A DNA stretch of 64,000 nucleotides from Halichoerus grypus (GCF_964656455.1 NC_135717.1:137716308-137780307); one strand, 5' to 3'. Counted from the first letter of the stretch, positions 11,852 to 22,932 are shown. Made by a program: numbers and translations. Notes: generated by a model from the letters alone, not told the origin.

Positions 11852-14800
11852 GGCACACATATTCAAGTACATTTCACTAACAAATAAGGACCTTGAATAA
11901 GATATTAACTACTTGACTCAACAGTGTAATAATATATGATTAAATTTATTCCAGGAATGCAAGGCTAGTTTAGTATCATGTTTCCAAAAATATTTAATAT
12001 GTACTTAATAGAGTCGAAGAAAAAGTCAAAAGACCATCTGAATACATACAGAAAAAAAGGTCATAATAAATCTAAGTAGACACCAAGTTTAATGGCAAGA
12101 TTTTATATCCATTCCTGGTTAGGACTAGAAATAAGATAAAGATGCTCATGTTTAATGCTAATTGTTTAACACAGTACTGAAAGTCCTGGCCAATGTTATA
12201 ATGAAATACAAATAAACTTGGTGTGCTGTAATGTGAAATATTAGAGCTCAAACTGCCATTACTTGCAGACAAGATCTTTTGCCTTTGGGAGAAAAAAAAA
12301 TTACTATAGTAAGTGTAGCAAGATTTCTGGATATAAGATCAACAGCAAAAGAAATAAAAAATAAAAATAAATCAATAGCACTCTTCTCTACATCAACAAC
12401 AGCTAACCTGGAAATACAATAAAAAATAAGATACTATCCACAATAGCAACACAACTAAAGTATACAGGAATTAACCAAGAATAGACTATGAGAAAAACTT
12501 CGTAATAAAAGAGAGTATGATTTCAATAAATACAAGGATATGGATGAGACAATTTTACATTAAAAGAAAAATCCCCTATCCATGTTAATCAATAGATTCA
12601 ATGTAACTCCTATCAAAATTTTAGTGCGGGGGAGCTGTTTTGTTTTGTGAAAACCTCTCTAAACTTACTATCAACCATATGTGGGATAAAGGTCTACATA
12701 TAATTAGGCCAATCTTAAGAGTGTATTCCATAGGGGATGGGGGACGGGTAGAAGAAAGCAAGTTATTACAGGGAGAAACAAATTAATAGAAAGATTAAAT
12801 TATCACCCTGCTAGATATTAAGACATACTAAAAAGCCATATTAAAAAGAGTGCTGCTCAAAGACAAACAAAGGTGTTTTTAAGAAACTGATATGCAATAA
12901 AGGTGGTATCACAAATAGATGAGGAAATAATGAACTGTTTAGTTAAGTGTTATATAAACAAGCTCACTAAAAAAAAAACAACAAAAAACCCTGATGCATA
13001 GCTAAATACAAAGGTGGCCTCAAGAGGGTTTATTAAAGACCTAAAGATGAAAGGTAAAACTAGTCAACAGGAAATACAGAAGGAACTAGGAAGGACTTCT
13101 TAACTTGAAAGAATAAGCCACAGGTCAAAAAACTTAAAACACAAAAATTAAGGACTTCTGTTTAATGGAGAATGCAATGGATAAAGTTAATAAAAATGAC
13201 AATAGATTACTTACAAAGTCTAAAACTGATAAGAGATTAACACCTTGAATATACAAAAACTCCTGCAAAACAAGACAGTAAACCCCAATAGGAAAATGGA
13301 CAATGAGAACAACCTAAAAGGCTCACAATCATGAAGAAAAGCTCAAAACTCATTAGACAACAAAAAGTACAAATAAAACAAAATAAGCCTGCACCTCTTA
13401 GATTGGTAAAAACAAAAAACCCATAAAGCTGAATGATGCCAACTGCTAGCAGAGATACAAGGATGAAGGGTGCCTTCATGCACTGGACACAGTCATTCTA
13501 GAAAGCAAGCTGAGAAGTACTTAAAGCTTGCATACCCTGTAACTAACAATCCCACTGGTAAGTACATATCCCCCCAAAATTCTTACACAGTTCTTTAAGA
13601 GGGCATGCAAAAAGAGGACCATTACAACGGAATTTGTGTTGATGGAGCTTAGAAGCAATCAAGATACCCATCAAAGAAAAAGCATATTAAAAAAAGCACG
13701 TAATAAAACATGGTGGACACAAATCACCGTAAGTGACAACAAATATTCAGAAGCTAGAAACTACTGATGAGAGATTACATACAGATAGCAACATGGATGG
13801 ATCTTAAAAATCGTAACAATTATAAGCAGAATAAGATATATGGGCTATTGCAAATGATTTATAGGACCAGTGAAATAAATAAGAAATCTGTATTTCTTCT
13901 AATTCTGTGCATTTCTAGCAAACCTCCAAACAAATCTCAGAAATGGTTAAGATCAGTGTACTTTTCCTGTGGAGAGGAGTCAAACTTTAAAAGACCAACT
14001 CTAAATTGGTGGTACTCAGCAAAATTTTTAAACTCCCAAAAATCCTATACTAGATACTAACAGACATTAGCTTTCCACTATTACATATCTAAGTCCTAGA
14101 TGGTCTTAAAAAGATACACCTGCAATGTTGATTATAGAAGGCTAAATAAGGACTACAGAAAAGAAGAACTTGTACCTTTCAATGTATCCTGTTGGTGTTT
14201 CTACCAGACCATCAAGTCTTTCTTGAAGGGCTGCAAGAATCTGAGGATTTTGCATCATCTGAACAGTCAGCTGACGCGCTTAAAAAAAAAAAAAAAAAAA
14301 AGGGCATCGAAAGGATTTTATGAAAATATATTATGCTATTTTAATAGGACAATCCAATCATGAAGTTTTCCTGACTAGCCCGTAATTCATTGGTCTGAGT
14401 ACAGATGGGCAGCAAGCTGAGGAAAATCCACTCTAGGAAAACCTGACGTTCAGGAAAAGTTCAGATTCCTAATGATCTTAACACACGCCATTTCTGAAGA
14501 CCATTGCCACAACTACTATTAACAATAAATATCCTTTCTCTTCCTACTACCTTGTGTTTCATCCACCTTACATTTTTAAGAAGCTCAAAGCTTCACCCAG
14601 ATGCCTACCTATGACTCTAACACTTTGAAGGCAGACAACACATTATCGGAAGTACAGTGACAGTTTTGACCCTGGGAGAAAGACTGTGGAGTGAGTAACC
14701 TAAATGTTTGTTTGATGTTTATAGTATAGTATGCATCTGTTTATCAGAATAGAGAAAGTTAATAGTTGAGACAATCAAGGTTGTAACTAAAGCCAAACAA

Positions 14801-17800
14801 AATGTGGTTGTTAATGATGTCTAAAAATTATACTCAATCCAAAAATCAACTAGATTTAGGCAAAACAAATTATTTTGCTATTATCATCTCCTCGTCAACA
14901 CACATTACACAAAAATGACATGAATTTTCCCAGTTATGTTTTTAAAGGTCAATTCCTAATATTAATTTGATTACTGGATGATGTATAGTTATGATAACCA
15001 ACATGCCTTTAGAAATGTCAATACTGGCCACTAAGGATACTGACCTATGTATCTTTTAAGACAATGCTGCAAGATGAAAGCTGAAGCTGAAGTTCAGTAG
15101 TCTTTTCACAATTAACCTCCATCTGGCTTAACAATGGAAAGCTGAGTCATCTAGTACTTTAATATTCTTAGCCCATACCTATAGGGCATAACCTAAAGCA
15201 GTACAAGTCCCCCCCTACCATCGCTACCTCCCCCTTTATAATTATTTGCTAAAGAAAACTATGAGTGATTTTTGTTTACATTTAATAAATGTCTTTTTTG
15301 TCATTTGGTTGGGAAGGATTAAAAAAAGGTTGAAATACACAACTAAATGTTTTCTACATATGAAATACTGAATATTTCCAGTAACTCTAAGTTGTTTAGA
15401 ACTACCACCAAAAACAACTCCCACCAACACCTGTAACATTTCTAAATTCAGACAAAACTCATGGGCAGCTGTTTGACAGTTATGCCATGTCACTCCAGCA
15501 TTAGAAGGCAGAGTAACTTCTGTTGGGTCACTAACTATATTCATACCTTCCTCCCTTATTACTACTCTATCTCCATCTCCCTCTTCCCCTCCTTTCTTCC
15601 CCCCACCCCGAACATACACAAACGGTTACTGAACTAGAGGTATGGGCCGCATGGGTAAAGTGTCTAGACAAGGATCCAAAAGGGAACAGTATTTGTTACT
15701 ACCCTCTAGAAGACATGTGCCAGCAATCACTGGCTCCTGAAGTAATTTAAAGTAATACCTTTGATTTTTGTTTCTTCACCAGTTTCTTCTTCTTCTACTT
15801 CTTCAACATCATCCAAATCTTGATCAAGTTCAGACTGTTCTTTGCTACAATATCATAGTATCACACCAAGGTTCAAATGTACCAATTACCAAAAAATAAA
15901 TAAAAAATTATAAAAAACTTCAATTCATTTTCTAGGTTAATATGCCTCTTTCAAAAATATGAAATAGGAAATTCCAAAGGTAATTCAGTTTTCTTTCTAA
16001 CTTCATATATAAACAAGCACAAACTGGAAGTACGTAAAATTTCATTTAAAAGCACATGGTCAAATATAAAATTTATATTTTAAGCTCTTTTTTCCCCCAA
16101 GATTTTATTTTTAAGTAATCTCTAAACCCAATGTGGGGCTCAAACTAACAACCCCAAGATCAAGAGTTGCACGCTCCACCGACTGAGCCAGCAGGGGCCC
16201 CTCTATTCCAAGCTTTAAAAATGTGGTTTGACAGTGTTGGTTCCAGGAACGTGAGGTCAGGAAGTATGTGCTCTCTACCCAATATCCACTGCTTTCACTC
16301 TTCTTAGTAACAGCATCCTGATTTTATATGAGATGGCAATACACCAAGCTTTTAAAAATCTACATTTCCCAGCCTACCTTTTAGCTAGGTGTGGTTATGT
16401 AACTCTGGGCGGTGAGTTAAAAAACCAAAATGAATAGAATTTTGAGTAAGCCTCCTTTATAGGACAGTAGACAGCTGGGAGGCCTTTTTGATCTTGCTCC
16501 CTTCATAGAATAGGGATGATGACTAGAGTTCCAAAAGCCATGCTGGACCAGGAGGCATCCTAGAGAATGAAAGTCAACAGAATGAAGGAGTTTGGAAGAA
16601 CAAGGATCCTGGATCCCTGATGGCTATGGGGCAATCACATCAGCCTGTACTCACTATCTTTGGACTTTCCTCCTTTTTCTTTACTTCATAGTGGAGATGG
16701 GCAAAAAGTTAAGAAGACCTGAGCCTACTTCATACTTAGAGCAAAGCCAGGAGGATGGCACCATTGAAAGGAAAAAAGTAGTAAGATAACATTCTCCCCA
16801 TTTCATCTTAAAAATCTAGTTTTTGCACATGAAATTACGAGAATTAAAAAGGGAAATAAGGTTATCTAAGTCAACATATAGGTCTTCATATAATTCCTTG
16901 TGTGATTTTACATTTTAGTATTTGGTTTACAGATTTAGTCACATTTATGTTTAGAAACAGCATCTGAAGTATTAACTTTCATACAGAGACAAATACTATC
17001 TAATTTTCATATAAGAACAAATACAGAAAAGGTCAACTGTATTCTGCCAGCAAAATTTATGTTCCTGTAAACTAAGGAGAAAAAACTCAGCCTTCCCGTC
17101 AGAAACAATAGATTGTTTCTGAAATTATCTTTGATTTCGTATAAACTTAAGCATACTTAGATTTAAGGGCCATTAACTAAAGATCACATAGCACAGCTAT
17201 TCGTCCAGTGTGATTTTAATCATTTAATGAACATCTACATCTTAAGGCTTTAAAACAGGGGTCCACAGACTATGTCACATGGTCAAATACAGCCCAGTAT
17301 TTTTGTAAATAAAACTTTATTGGAACACAGCCACGTAAGTTTATGTACTGTCTATGGCTGCTTTCACACTACAACAGCAGAGTTGAGTAACTGCAACAGA
17401 GACTATATGGCCCAAAATGCCTAAAATATTTATAATCAGGTCATTTATACAGAAAGTCTGCTGACTCCTGCTTTAAGGAACAAGAATCCTCCGTCCTTCC
17501 CACCCTCCTAGGGCTGACAGCCATCTAATTAAATAAGGGGATGGTGGGGAATCAAGCGGTCACAACCAATTTATTCTTTTTTTTTTTTTAAGTTTAAAAC
17601 AAAATGAAGTTTTGTTATCTGCAAGGTTAAGATGGCAGATTGCACATACTCCTCTGATCTTAATCCTTCCAAAATCTTTACTAAAATTACAATAAAAGGG
17701 TTTTTTAAACAGACAAACATTAAAGGACAGGAAGACAAGAGCAGCAACAGCAACGTCACTGAGAACTGAAATCTAACAGTCGGAAAAGCTGAAAACTAGA

Positions 17801-20362
17801 CCAAACACAGAATCAAAAAGGACACTTCTGGAATTAGGGCTGGGGGGATGAAATTGGAGAAAATAGGGAGGACTAAACAAAAACTGATAAAGCAGTTAAA
17901 TCCCCAGATTCTCTCCCTCAATCCAGCAGCACAGCAGTTTCTTCTTTGGAAAGGGTTAAACTAAGAGCTCAGACTGTAAGACCACAGATACAGCCAAGAG
18001 TCTCTCAGATACAGGACTGTATCATGCTAGAATGTTGAATGTAGAGACCCTTCCCTGGTCACCTTTTCCCAATTTGGATTCCACAACACTGAAAGCCAGA
18101 TCTTCACCCAGATACTCTTCCTTGGGGTATCTGACCAGCCCAGAAGAAAACATCATTCTGACAATGGGGATTCTCACAATAAACAACCACTTTGATGACC
18201 TTACATTACAATCTAAATTAAAAGCCTCCCTCCACCCCACAACACTCAAATTTTCTAATCAACTTTTTTCTTAAACATCTCTCAACTGCATGTTCTCCCC
18301 CACCCCAATCTTAGTGAGCAGACAACCAAGTATTACCTCCTATTTGAGAAAATGTTTTTACATGGAAATGAAAACAAATAGCGGAAAGAAAAATTTAAGA
18401 GCAAACACACAGGGGAAAAAACATCCAGAGAAAAGATATTACAATCCAGAGAAAAGACATTACAATCAATGAAATAGGAAGAAGATGCTATAAAAAACAG
18501 GAACAGAGAATAAAGACACTCCTGAAAACTATACAACAGAAATTTAGAAACTCAATACAAGAGCTGAAAGATAAAATTTCTTCAGCTTTGCCCAGAAAGA
18601 AGAGCAAAGAGATAAAGATGGAAAATAAGACAAAAGATAATTAGAAGAACAAGTTCAACATATAACATAACAGGAGGTCCAGAAAGAGAAAACAGAAATA
18701 AGACACTCAACAAAATAAGTCAAGAATATTCCCCAGAACTGAAAGCCATCGAGTTGCCAGACTGAAAGGGCCCACCACTGAATTCCTAACACAAGAAATT
18801 TAAAAAATACATAAAAACAATGTGAAAATTTCAGAACTCTGAAGCCAGAGTGCTTCCAGAAATATTTATGTTTAAAACAAAAGTGTCACATACAATGATC
18901 AAGAATTATAATGACTTTGAACTTCAACACAGCAATATTGGAAGCCAGGTGGTAATGGAGCAATGCCTTCAAAATTCTGAAGAAAGAGGATTCCCAAATG
19001 AGAATTCTACACTCAAACTATCAAACATAAGGATAGAATTGTCATTTTCAGTCATTTATCTCAAAATAATTTGTTTCCCTTGTACTCTTCCAAGAAAGTA
19101 TTAAAGAACCAAAAAAGAAAATTACATGGGATACAGGAAATAGCAAACCCAAGAGAAGCAGCAAAAAGGAAACCCCAGGAAGATAATAAAATAGAACCAC
19201 AATGATAGCTATATAACCAAGGTTAAGCAATCCAGATTGGAGCAGTAATAAAGGAGGCAATCACTTTGAAAGCCATTATCACTAAAATACCTGCTGCCAT
19301 TCTTTTTAAGCATGGAATAATTAGCCAAATTCTTATATGTACTTGAATGTGATGCCCTTGTGCTAAATTTTCCTGCCTTCCCACCTCCATGCTCTGCTGC
19401 CTACAACTTGTGGATGGTCGTATTGTACCCCTAAATCCATGTCCAAGTGTTGTTTTAACCTACCCCTAAGTTGTGTGAAATCATAAGCAACGAACAATGC
19501 AGCTCACCCATTCTCCCTTACCTTATTTCTGCAAAACATCCATCCACACTAGAACCCTGCCAGAAGTCAACTTCATTAAACTGATGTTTCTAGAGTGTAT
19601 GACCTTGCCCAATAAATTCTTCAGGAAAGTTGAAATTAGACTGTGACCCAGATAATCTTTTTGTTTCTTTTTTTCTTCCTACCTTGGAGACTTCAACTGA
19701 TAGTGGTAATACTGCTTTTCTTTTTAAACACAGCTAAGTTTGTGACTGCTATTCAGATTTTCAAAATTAAACACTGATTAACAACGTGTAGGTGTTAAAA
19801 CTCTAAAAAAAAAAAAAAAGAAAAAAAAAAAGGAATGCTTTAGACAAATGCCAAGACAGTGCTTACACGTCTGGAGAGGAAAGGTGGAGGATGCAATTGA
19901 GAAGAGGGACACTGGGCTTCTAATAGTAATGTTTTACTTTTAAAAACTCAAAAATTATAAGTATCCTATTACTCTTTAAACTCTACATATAAATTTCATA
20001 TACTTTTTATCTTGTATGTATGATGCTGTAATATGGAAGTAGTAATTACCATACATGTATGGTAAAAATGAATTCTGCAAATATTTCTGATTCATTACTG
20101 TGCTCAGCACATTCCTAAGAATAAACACTGGCAAATGGTTTATTGTATTTAAGACAATGATTATATATACTGTATTTTATCTTGGGTACACTTTACCCAA
20201 CTATTGTAACAGCAGGTACTAAGCATCAGTCTTTACCATACATTTTTATATTATTACTACTATTAATTACATCACAGTACAAAGTGAAGCCAAATCTCTG
20301 GGAAAAGAAAAAAACAAACAAAAAAACCAACTATCTAGCACTTACTTGTCAATGTCTGCCAT
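1259..20362 (-). CDS. NAP1L1: NAP1L1, nucleosome assembly protein 1-like 1 (spliced; 13 coding exons seen, last exon off the left edge)
   Basis: Histone chaperone of the NAP/SET family, which binds H2A-H2B (and H3-H4), shuttles between cytoplasm and nucleus, and takes part in nucleosome assembly. Coding exons in transcript order: 20346-20362, 15759-15844, 14176-14278, 8370-8511, 8025-8105, 7166-7294, 6140-6211, 5195-5334, 4406-4551, 4292-4311, 2581-2703, 1819-1848, 1259-1309. They sum to 1140 bp = 380 codons with consistent phases and GT-AG introns throughout. The human protein as I recall it is 391 residues, so 11 residues remain beyond the left edge. Visible parts: acidic N-terminus, long dimerisation helix, NAP core, basic nuclear-localisation-like IKKKQKHK (residues 273-280) and the Asp/Glu-rich C-terminal tail. 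No frameshift or in-frame stop is present, so this is the intact gene, not a retrocopy. One apparent substitution, Ser379, is discussed in the findings. Confidence 0.97.
1819..1848 (-). CDS. NAP1L1: NAP1L1 exon 13, 30-bp acidic exon (residues 354-363)
   Basis: Acceptor TTTTTAG|TATGAT, donor GATGAG|GTAATG. 30 bp in phase 0, encoding YDEEGEEADE. Length and phase mean it could be skipped without breaking frame. This is the acidic tail that contacts histones and, in the family, carries polyglutamylation sites. Confidence 0.94.
2581..2703 (-). CDS. NAP1L1: NAP1L1 exon 12, start of the acidic tail (residues 313-353)
   Basis: Acceptor AAAACAG|GATGAT, donor GATGAT|GTGAGT, 123 bp, phase 0. Encodes DDDAEAILAADFEIGHFLRE, then RIIPRSVLYFTGEAIE and DDDDD. 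It closes the folded core and opens the C-terminal acidic domain, built here from repeated GAT codons. Reading through the donor would add 12 codons before a stop. Confidence 0.97.
2704..4291. other. NAP1L1 intron 11, no recognised element
   Basis: AT-rich intron. Short open frames here have no codon bias or homology that I recognise. I see no SINE, MIR or L1 signature. Confidence 0.5.
4292..4311 (-). CDS. NAP1L1: NAP1L1 exon 11, 20-bp micro-exon (residues 306-312)
   Basis: Acceptor ATTTTGCAG|TTCC, donor GATCTG|GTAAGT. Only 20 bp, completing Val306 and encoding PESGDL. Both splice sites are strong, and the exon is required to join exon 10 (which ends on the first base of Val306) to exon 12 in frame. 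Confidence 0.94.
4406..4551 (-). CDS. NAP1L1: NAP1L1 exon 10 with basic NLS-like motif (residues 257-306)
   Basis: Acceptor TTGCAAG|GTGCC, donor TGAAG|GTAAAT, 146 bp. Encodes CQIDWKKGKNVTLKT, then IKKKQKHKGRGTVRT, then VSNDSFFNFFAPPE. The Lys-rich stretch at residues 273-280 is the nuclear localisation signal described for this protein. NDSFFNFFAPP is a hallmark of NAP proteins at the end of the folded core. Confidence 0.97.
4640..4847 (-). mobile_element. CAN-SINE copy, minus orientation
   Basis: Reads AAAGATTTTATTT, an AG-rich body, TTATGACCTGAGCC, then GAGCCACCCAAGTGCCCC at the right end, the reverse of the SINE head. It lies in the intron between NAP1L1 exons 9 and 10, in the same orientation as the gene. 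Confidence 0.92.
5195..5334 (-). CDS. NAP1L1: NAP1L1 exon 9 (residues 211-257)
   Basis: Acceptor TTTAAG|AGTTTT, donor ACAGG|GTGAGT, 140 bp. Encodes SFVLEFHFEPNEYFTNEVL, then TKTYRMRSEPDDSDPFSFDG and PEIMGCT plus two bases of Gly257. FHFEPNEYF is a strongly conserved strand of the NAP fold. Confidence 0.97.
5335..6139. other. NAP1L1 intron 8, no recognised element
   Basis: AT-rich intronic sequence with no repeat signature or exon-like segment that I can support. Confidence 0.5.
6140..6211 (-). CDS. NAP1L1: NAP1L1 exon 8 (residues 187-210)
   Basis: Acceptor TTTGCAG|GAACAT, donor CCCATG|GTAAAA, 72 bp, phase 0. Encodes EHDEPILKHLKDIKVKF, then SDAGQPM, part of the NAP core (helix plus first beta strand). 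Confidence 0.96.
6718..6771. repeat. Short tandem duplication, 29-bp period
   Basis: TCCCAGAAAAAGTGACA occurs at 6718 and again at 6747, with related flanks. It is a local duplication in the intron between exons 7 and 8, about 400-450 bp from the nearer splice site. The rest of that intron (6212-7165) shows no element I recognise. Confidence 0.7.
7166..7294 (-). CDS. NAP1L1: NAP1L1 exon 7 (residues 144-186)
   Basis: Acceptor TATCAAG|GAGGAG, donor GTTCAG|GTAATT, 129 bp, phase 0. Encodes a charged Lys/Glu segment (EELKEKAKIEDEKKDEEKE) followed by GIPEFWLTVFKNVDLLSDM, the start of the conserved alpha/beta core of NAP proteins. Confidence 0.97.
7700..7845 (+). repeat. MIR SINE relic
   Basis: Order of motifs as in MIR: CCTGCCATTTATTAATTG, a diverged GGCAAGTCA, then CTCCATTTCATCATGTGAAAA. 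Heavily decayed; in the intron between exons 6 and 7. Confidence 0.6.
8025..8105 (-). CDS. NAP1L1: NAP1L1 exon 6 (residues 117-143)
   Basis: Acceptor ATTTTAG|CGATTT, donor TTTCG|GTTGGT, 81 bp, phase 0 at both ends. Encodes RFEIINAIYEPTEEECEW, then an acidic KPDEEDEIS linker. The donor is weaker than its neighbours (GTTGGT), although the exon sequence itself is plainly conserved. Confidence 0.96.
8370..8511 (-). CDS. NAP1L1: NAP1L1 exon 5, dimerisation helix (residues 69-116)
   Basis: Acceptor CCTTTCAG|C, donor GATAAG|GTAATG, 142 bp. Encodes LPRVVKRRVNALKNLQ, then EEVHDLERKYAVLYQPLFDK. In the family this region forms the long helix of the antiparallel dimer; the part around LERKYAVLYQPLF corresponds to the leucine-rich nuclear export segment described for yeast Nap1. 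Confidence 0.97.
11119..11168. repeat. 25-bp tandem duplication inside the L1 relic
   Basis: The unit GAGGACACTTTAYACTGG followed by TAAACTG is present twice, at 11119-11143 and 11144-11168, differing at one base. This is a recent local duplication within an old element. Confidence 0.85.
11751..11851. repeat. Compound (CA)n / (TG)n-(TA)n-(CA)n microsatellite
   Basis: A CA run, a short spacer GCATATATAGGTA, then TG repeats, an uninterrupted TA run, and CA repeats. The right part is a near-perfect inverted repeat: TGTGTG paired with CACACA around a TA core. Confidence 0.97.
14176..14278 (-). CDS. NAP1L1: NAP1L1 exon 4 (residues 35-69)
   Basis: The acceptor AAG follows a long T tract (the A run at 14282-14300 on the plus strand), and the donor is GAAAG|GTACAAG. 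103 bp encoding ARQLTVQMMQNPQILAALQ through TPTGYIE and two bases of Ser69. It lies at the start of the NAP domain, before the long dimerisation helix. Confidence 0.96.
14279..15758. other. NAP1L1 intron 3, no recognised element
   Basis: Contains only an A run next to the exon 4 acceptor and a C-rich stretch near 15560-15610. No repeat family or exon is supported. Confidence 0.5.
15759..15844 (-). CDS. NAP1L1: NAP1L1 exon 3, acidic N-terminal segment (residues 6-35)
   Basis: Acceptor TTGTAG|C, donor AAAG|GTATTA, 86 bp. Encodes KEQSELDQD followed by a run rich in Asp and Glu (EEVEEEETGEE) and then KIK. This is the flexible acidic N-terminus that precedes the folded chaperone core. Phase matches on both sides: third base of Asn6 upstream and first base of Ala35 downstream. 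Confidence 0.96.
16099..16201 (-). mobile_element. Short or truncated tRNA-derived SINE, minus orientation
   Basis: Reads AAGATTTTATTTTTAAGTAA, then AACCCAATGTGGGGCTC, ACAACCCCAAGATCAAGAG and CCACCGACTGAGCCAGCAG to GGGGCCCC. It lacks the CT-rich region of the longer copies and may be an older subfamily. Confidence 0.85.
16320..16790. repeat. Possible old LTR-type repeat relic
   Basis: CTACATTTCCCAGCCTACCT and TAGCTAGGTGTGGTTATGTAAC resemble a widespread mammalian repeat that I associate with MaLR/ERVL LTRs. The family name is uncertain. Confidence 0.35.
17256..17470. mobile_element. hAT-type MITE with 8-bp target duplication
   Basis: Terminal inverted repeats CAGGGGTCCACAGAC (left) and GTCTGCTGACTCCTG (right) flank a body with TTTTGTAAATAAAACTTTAT and GGAACACAGCCACG. 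Direct flanks CTTTAAAA and CTTTAAGG fit a decayed 8-bp duplication. Non-autonomous, no transposase frame. Confidence 0.85.
17580..19290 (+). mobile_element. Decayed LINE-1/HAL1 relic in intron 2, antisense to NAP1L1
   Basis: L1/HAL1 ORF1-region signatures on the plus strand: AAGATGGCAGATTGC near the left end, AGGAGGTCCAGAAAGAGAAAA near 18672, and CCCCAGAACTGAAAGCC near 18731. Short broken frames only. A 21-bp direct duplication (ATCCAGAGAAAAGAYATTAC) lies at 18422-18463. Confidence 0.65.
19291..20345. other. Rest of NAP1L1 intron 2, unrecognised
   Basis: AT-rich with an A run at 19806-19832. No gene or named repeat is supported. 19300-19640 could be an LTR fragment, but I cannot show it. Confidence 0.4.
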
Positions 20363-20382
20363 GTTGTAAGAACTCCAAATAT
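20346..20382 (-). CDS. NAP1L1: NAP1L1 exon 2 (start codon exon; coding 20346-20362)
   Basis: Acceptor TTTCTCTCCATAG ends at 20383. After 20 untranslated bases comes ATG at 20362 in the context ACAACATGG (G at +4). It encodes MADID plus two bases of Asn6, then donor AA|GTAAGTG. The sequence matches the known NAP1L1 N-terminus, and the next exon supplies the third base of the Asn codon. Confidence 0.93.
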
Positions 20383-21929
20383 CTATGGAGAGAAATGTCA
20401 GTGTTAACAAAATATACATATATAATGTATTTAAAACCATTAAAAATATTTGATGCCCAAACCCTTTAAATCAGTACCACATTGAGAATCATCACACGGA
20501 GGAATGTATACCCCCATTAAAAACACATCAGTGTTAAGAAGAAAAATCGTGGCACATATATATGGACTTTCATACTAGCCCCCAAAGTAATTTTTCAGAG
20601 GATACTGCTAAAAATAAGCAAGTTATTACTAGGCTGTTAGATTCTACCACGTAAGGACATTTTCATAATAGCACTGCTGGTAAAGAATCTGATGTATGCT
20701 AGTATCACAGAAAAGGAACAATACAAGAGTTATTCAAACTCCTTTAACAATTACAAATGGTCAATTTTTGCTTAAATTTTTAGACTACTTAGTACCTCAC
20801 AGAACCCACTTCATTTTTACCAGTATTAATTCTTACCAAATTCATGTTAAAAAGCCAAAATCTGCCACCATTATGCCCCTGGAGATCTTTCTAAGAAGTT
20901 TAATAATCCTACCAAATGCCAGTCCTTTAAGCAACGTAGTCACAGTTTTAAAGCTCTGGGTTCCAATCTATATCAAGTAAACCTTCCCCATCTCTTCAAA
21001 TGTACCTCATGTCTTATCACTGATAAGGACCACACCCCCAGATTACCCTGGATATGCTGTCATATTGTCAACAAACTCTTGGTTACCTGACATCAATACT
21101 GTTAGAACTGATCTGGAGAATATCCTAAATTCTTTCCCGCTATAGATTAGTATTGACTTAGAGAATACTGCTTTTAGAAAAAGAAAACTGAAGGTAAAAC
21201 GTGTTATATTCAGGCAGGAAAATGACTAATGCCGTATGTAATGAATGCATAAACTACCAAAAAAAATAATCTAAATCAAGCTTAGGATCCCACATTAAAA
21301 TCAAGTTTTTATCTCTTAGTAATTAAAACCACAGACTTTTAATAACACTCAGAATGCTACAAGATGTGATTCCTCATATCAACATGTTTTATATGATTAT
21401 TACTTAAATAGTTAAGAAGAGTTACTCATTTCAGCAGCCAAGTGCTAATATGTGGAGTATTATTACTGATCTAACATCCATCCTTTCAACAAACTGTGAA
21501 GAAAATATTTCTTCCTAATAATGTAGCCTATTCTACTTTAAATATTTTTTTGCTTTAAATAATTTCTAATAGCGCTGATAAATTTCTCTAGTGATGCTGG
21601 GTAATTTACAAAATTAACAAAATACTTAAACAATTATGAAGAAATATTAATTCAAAAATAAAAATACTGAATCTTAATCATCAAAGAAATCCAAATAGAA
21701 TTCTAGTTTGTCTATCAAATCAGTAAGGCTCTTCTTTTAATGCAGGGAAAACGGTGGTGAACATGCATTCTTAAATATGGCTTGTGTTCCTATAAACTAT
21801 TTTCTCTCTGGAGAGTAATTTGGCCATAGTAATATCAAAAACCTTAAATATGTGTATCTCCAGCTTTAGTTATTCACTTGTGAGACTCTAACATGAAAAA
21901 AAATATTATGAATCTAAAGGCTGTGCTCT

Positions 21930-22140
21930 TCATGTTTGCCTAGAAGGTTCTTCCAAAATTCAGTTAACATAACCTTTGGCTCTTAGCTCAAAGTTTTACT
22001 TTTTCAGAGAGGCTTCTCCAACCTGTACATTCTGGCTAAATAAGATTTCTTGGTTATACACACCTATAAAGCCCTATTTCTTTCCATTGTAAGATGTCTC
22101 AAGTTTGTAGTTACAAATTAGTGTGATTATTTGACTAAGA
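21930..22140 (+). mobile_element. L2 LINE 3' fragment
   Basis: TTTTCAGAGAGGCTTCTCCA is the conserved L2 3' segment (as in CAGAGAGGCCTTCCCTGAC), preceded by TTAGCTCAAAGTTTTACTT. Confidence 0.65.
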
Positions 22141-22844
22141 TCTATCTTTCCCAACTAATCACAGCACAAGATTCATATTACAGAGATTATATATGCTTTT
22201 GCCAATTGCTGCATTGCATCCTGCAGGGTAATAATACATAAAGCTTATATAGAGAGCAGCTACAGTTACTTATCTCATCAAAAATAAATTCAGTATTAGC
22301 ATGGAATGTGCATACAATGAAATGCTTTGCAGTCAAAAATGAAGCAGATATGAAAAAACACAGGGCTTATGGCAAAATCCAATCTGGACAGAATACATAT
22401 ATATTCTGCCACATCTTTGCATCCTTCATATACATATATGAACATGCATGCTCATGCACATACTTTACGAATAAGACATTTCTGTACAGATATACCAGAA
22501 ACCTAATAGTAGTCACCTCTAAGAAAAGACTGGGAGAAATGAGAACTTACATTTCATTCTGCATTATTTGGCTTTCCCATATACAAGTACATTTTGCTAA
22601 CGTTTTGGAAGTTGCTCGGTTGAATACACAGTCTAGTAAGTCCAGCAATTATCAAAAATATAAAACAACCCCCCCAAAACTTCTAAAGTCAGATTTTTAT
22701 AACATTTTAACATGTACTCAGAAGAATGGCTACACTGCTACCTTCCCTGTCCATTTCATGGGGTCACATTTAGAATTCAAACTCTTAAAATAAAATTCTT
22801 TGGATTCTTTATTAAAGATGATATGATTCAAGACAGAACAGGAT

Positions 22845-22932
22845 GGCATTTACTTCTTCAGAGATACCTTCTCCAATCTGCCCTGCCCACTCTAGCTAAA
22901 TTAGATTTCTTGGTTATACACACTTCCGTTTT
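22845..22932 (+). mobile_element. L2 LINE 3' fragment, second copy
   Basis: TTCTTCAGAGATACCTTCTCC followed by TTTCTTGGTTATACACAC, sharing the latter block exactly with the copy at about 22050. The two could be parts of a duplicated L2 fragment. Confidence 0.6.

Larger units (their letters stand above)
9400..13990 (+). mobile_element. Decayed LINE-1 (L1M/HAL1-like) in intron 4, antisense to NAP1L1
   Basis: Scattered L1 ORF2-like signatures run in order on the plus strand. These include CAATAGATTCAATGTAACTCC with TATCAAAATTTTAG near 12590-12620, the segment around 13240-13560 (TTAGATTGGTAAAAAC, AACAATCCCACTGG), and CAACATGGATGGATCTTAAAA at about 13790. Open frames are short and broken by stops and indels, so the copy is dead. 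It may be more than one fragment; the left limit is uncertain, and 9400-9960 resembles an L1 5' region only loosely. Confidence 0.75.

Noticed and set aside
11661..11900. Frames of alternating His-Thr, Cys-Val and Ile-Tyr
   Set aside because: Translations of the CA/TG/TA microsatellite.
1259..20362. NAP1L1 processed pseudogene
   Set aside because: Exons are separated by introns with proper GT-AG sites and every frame is open, so this is the parental gene.
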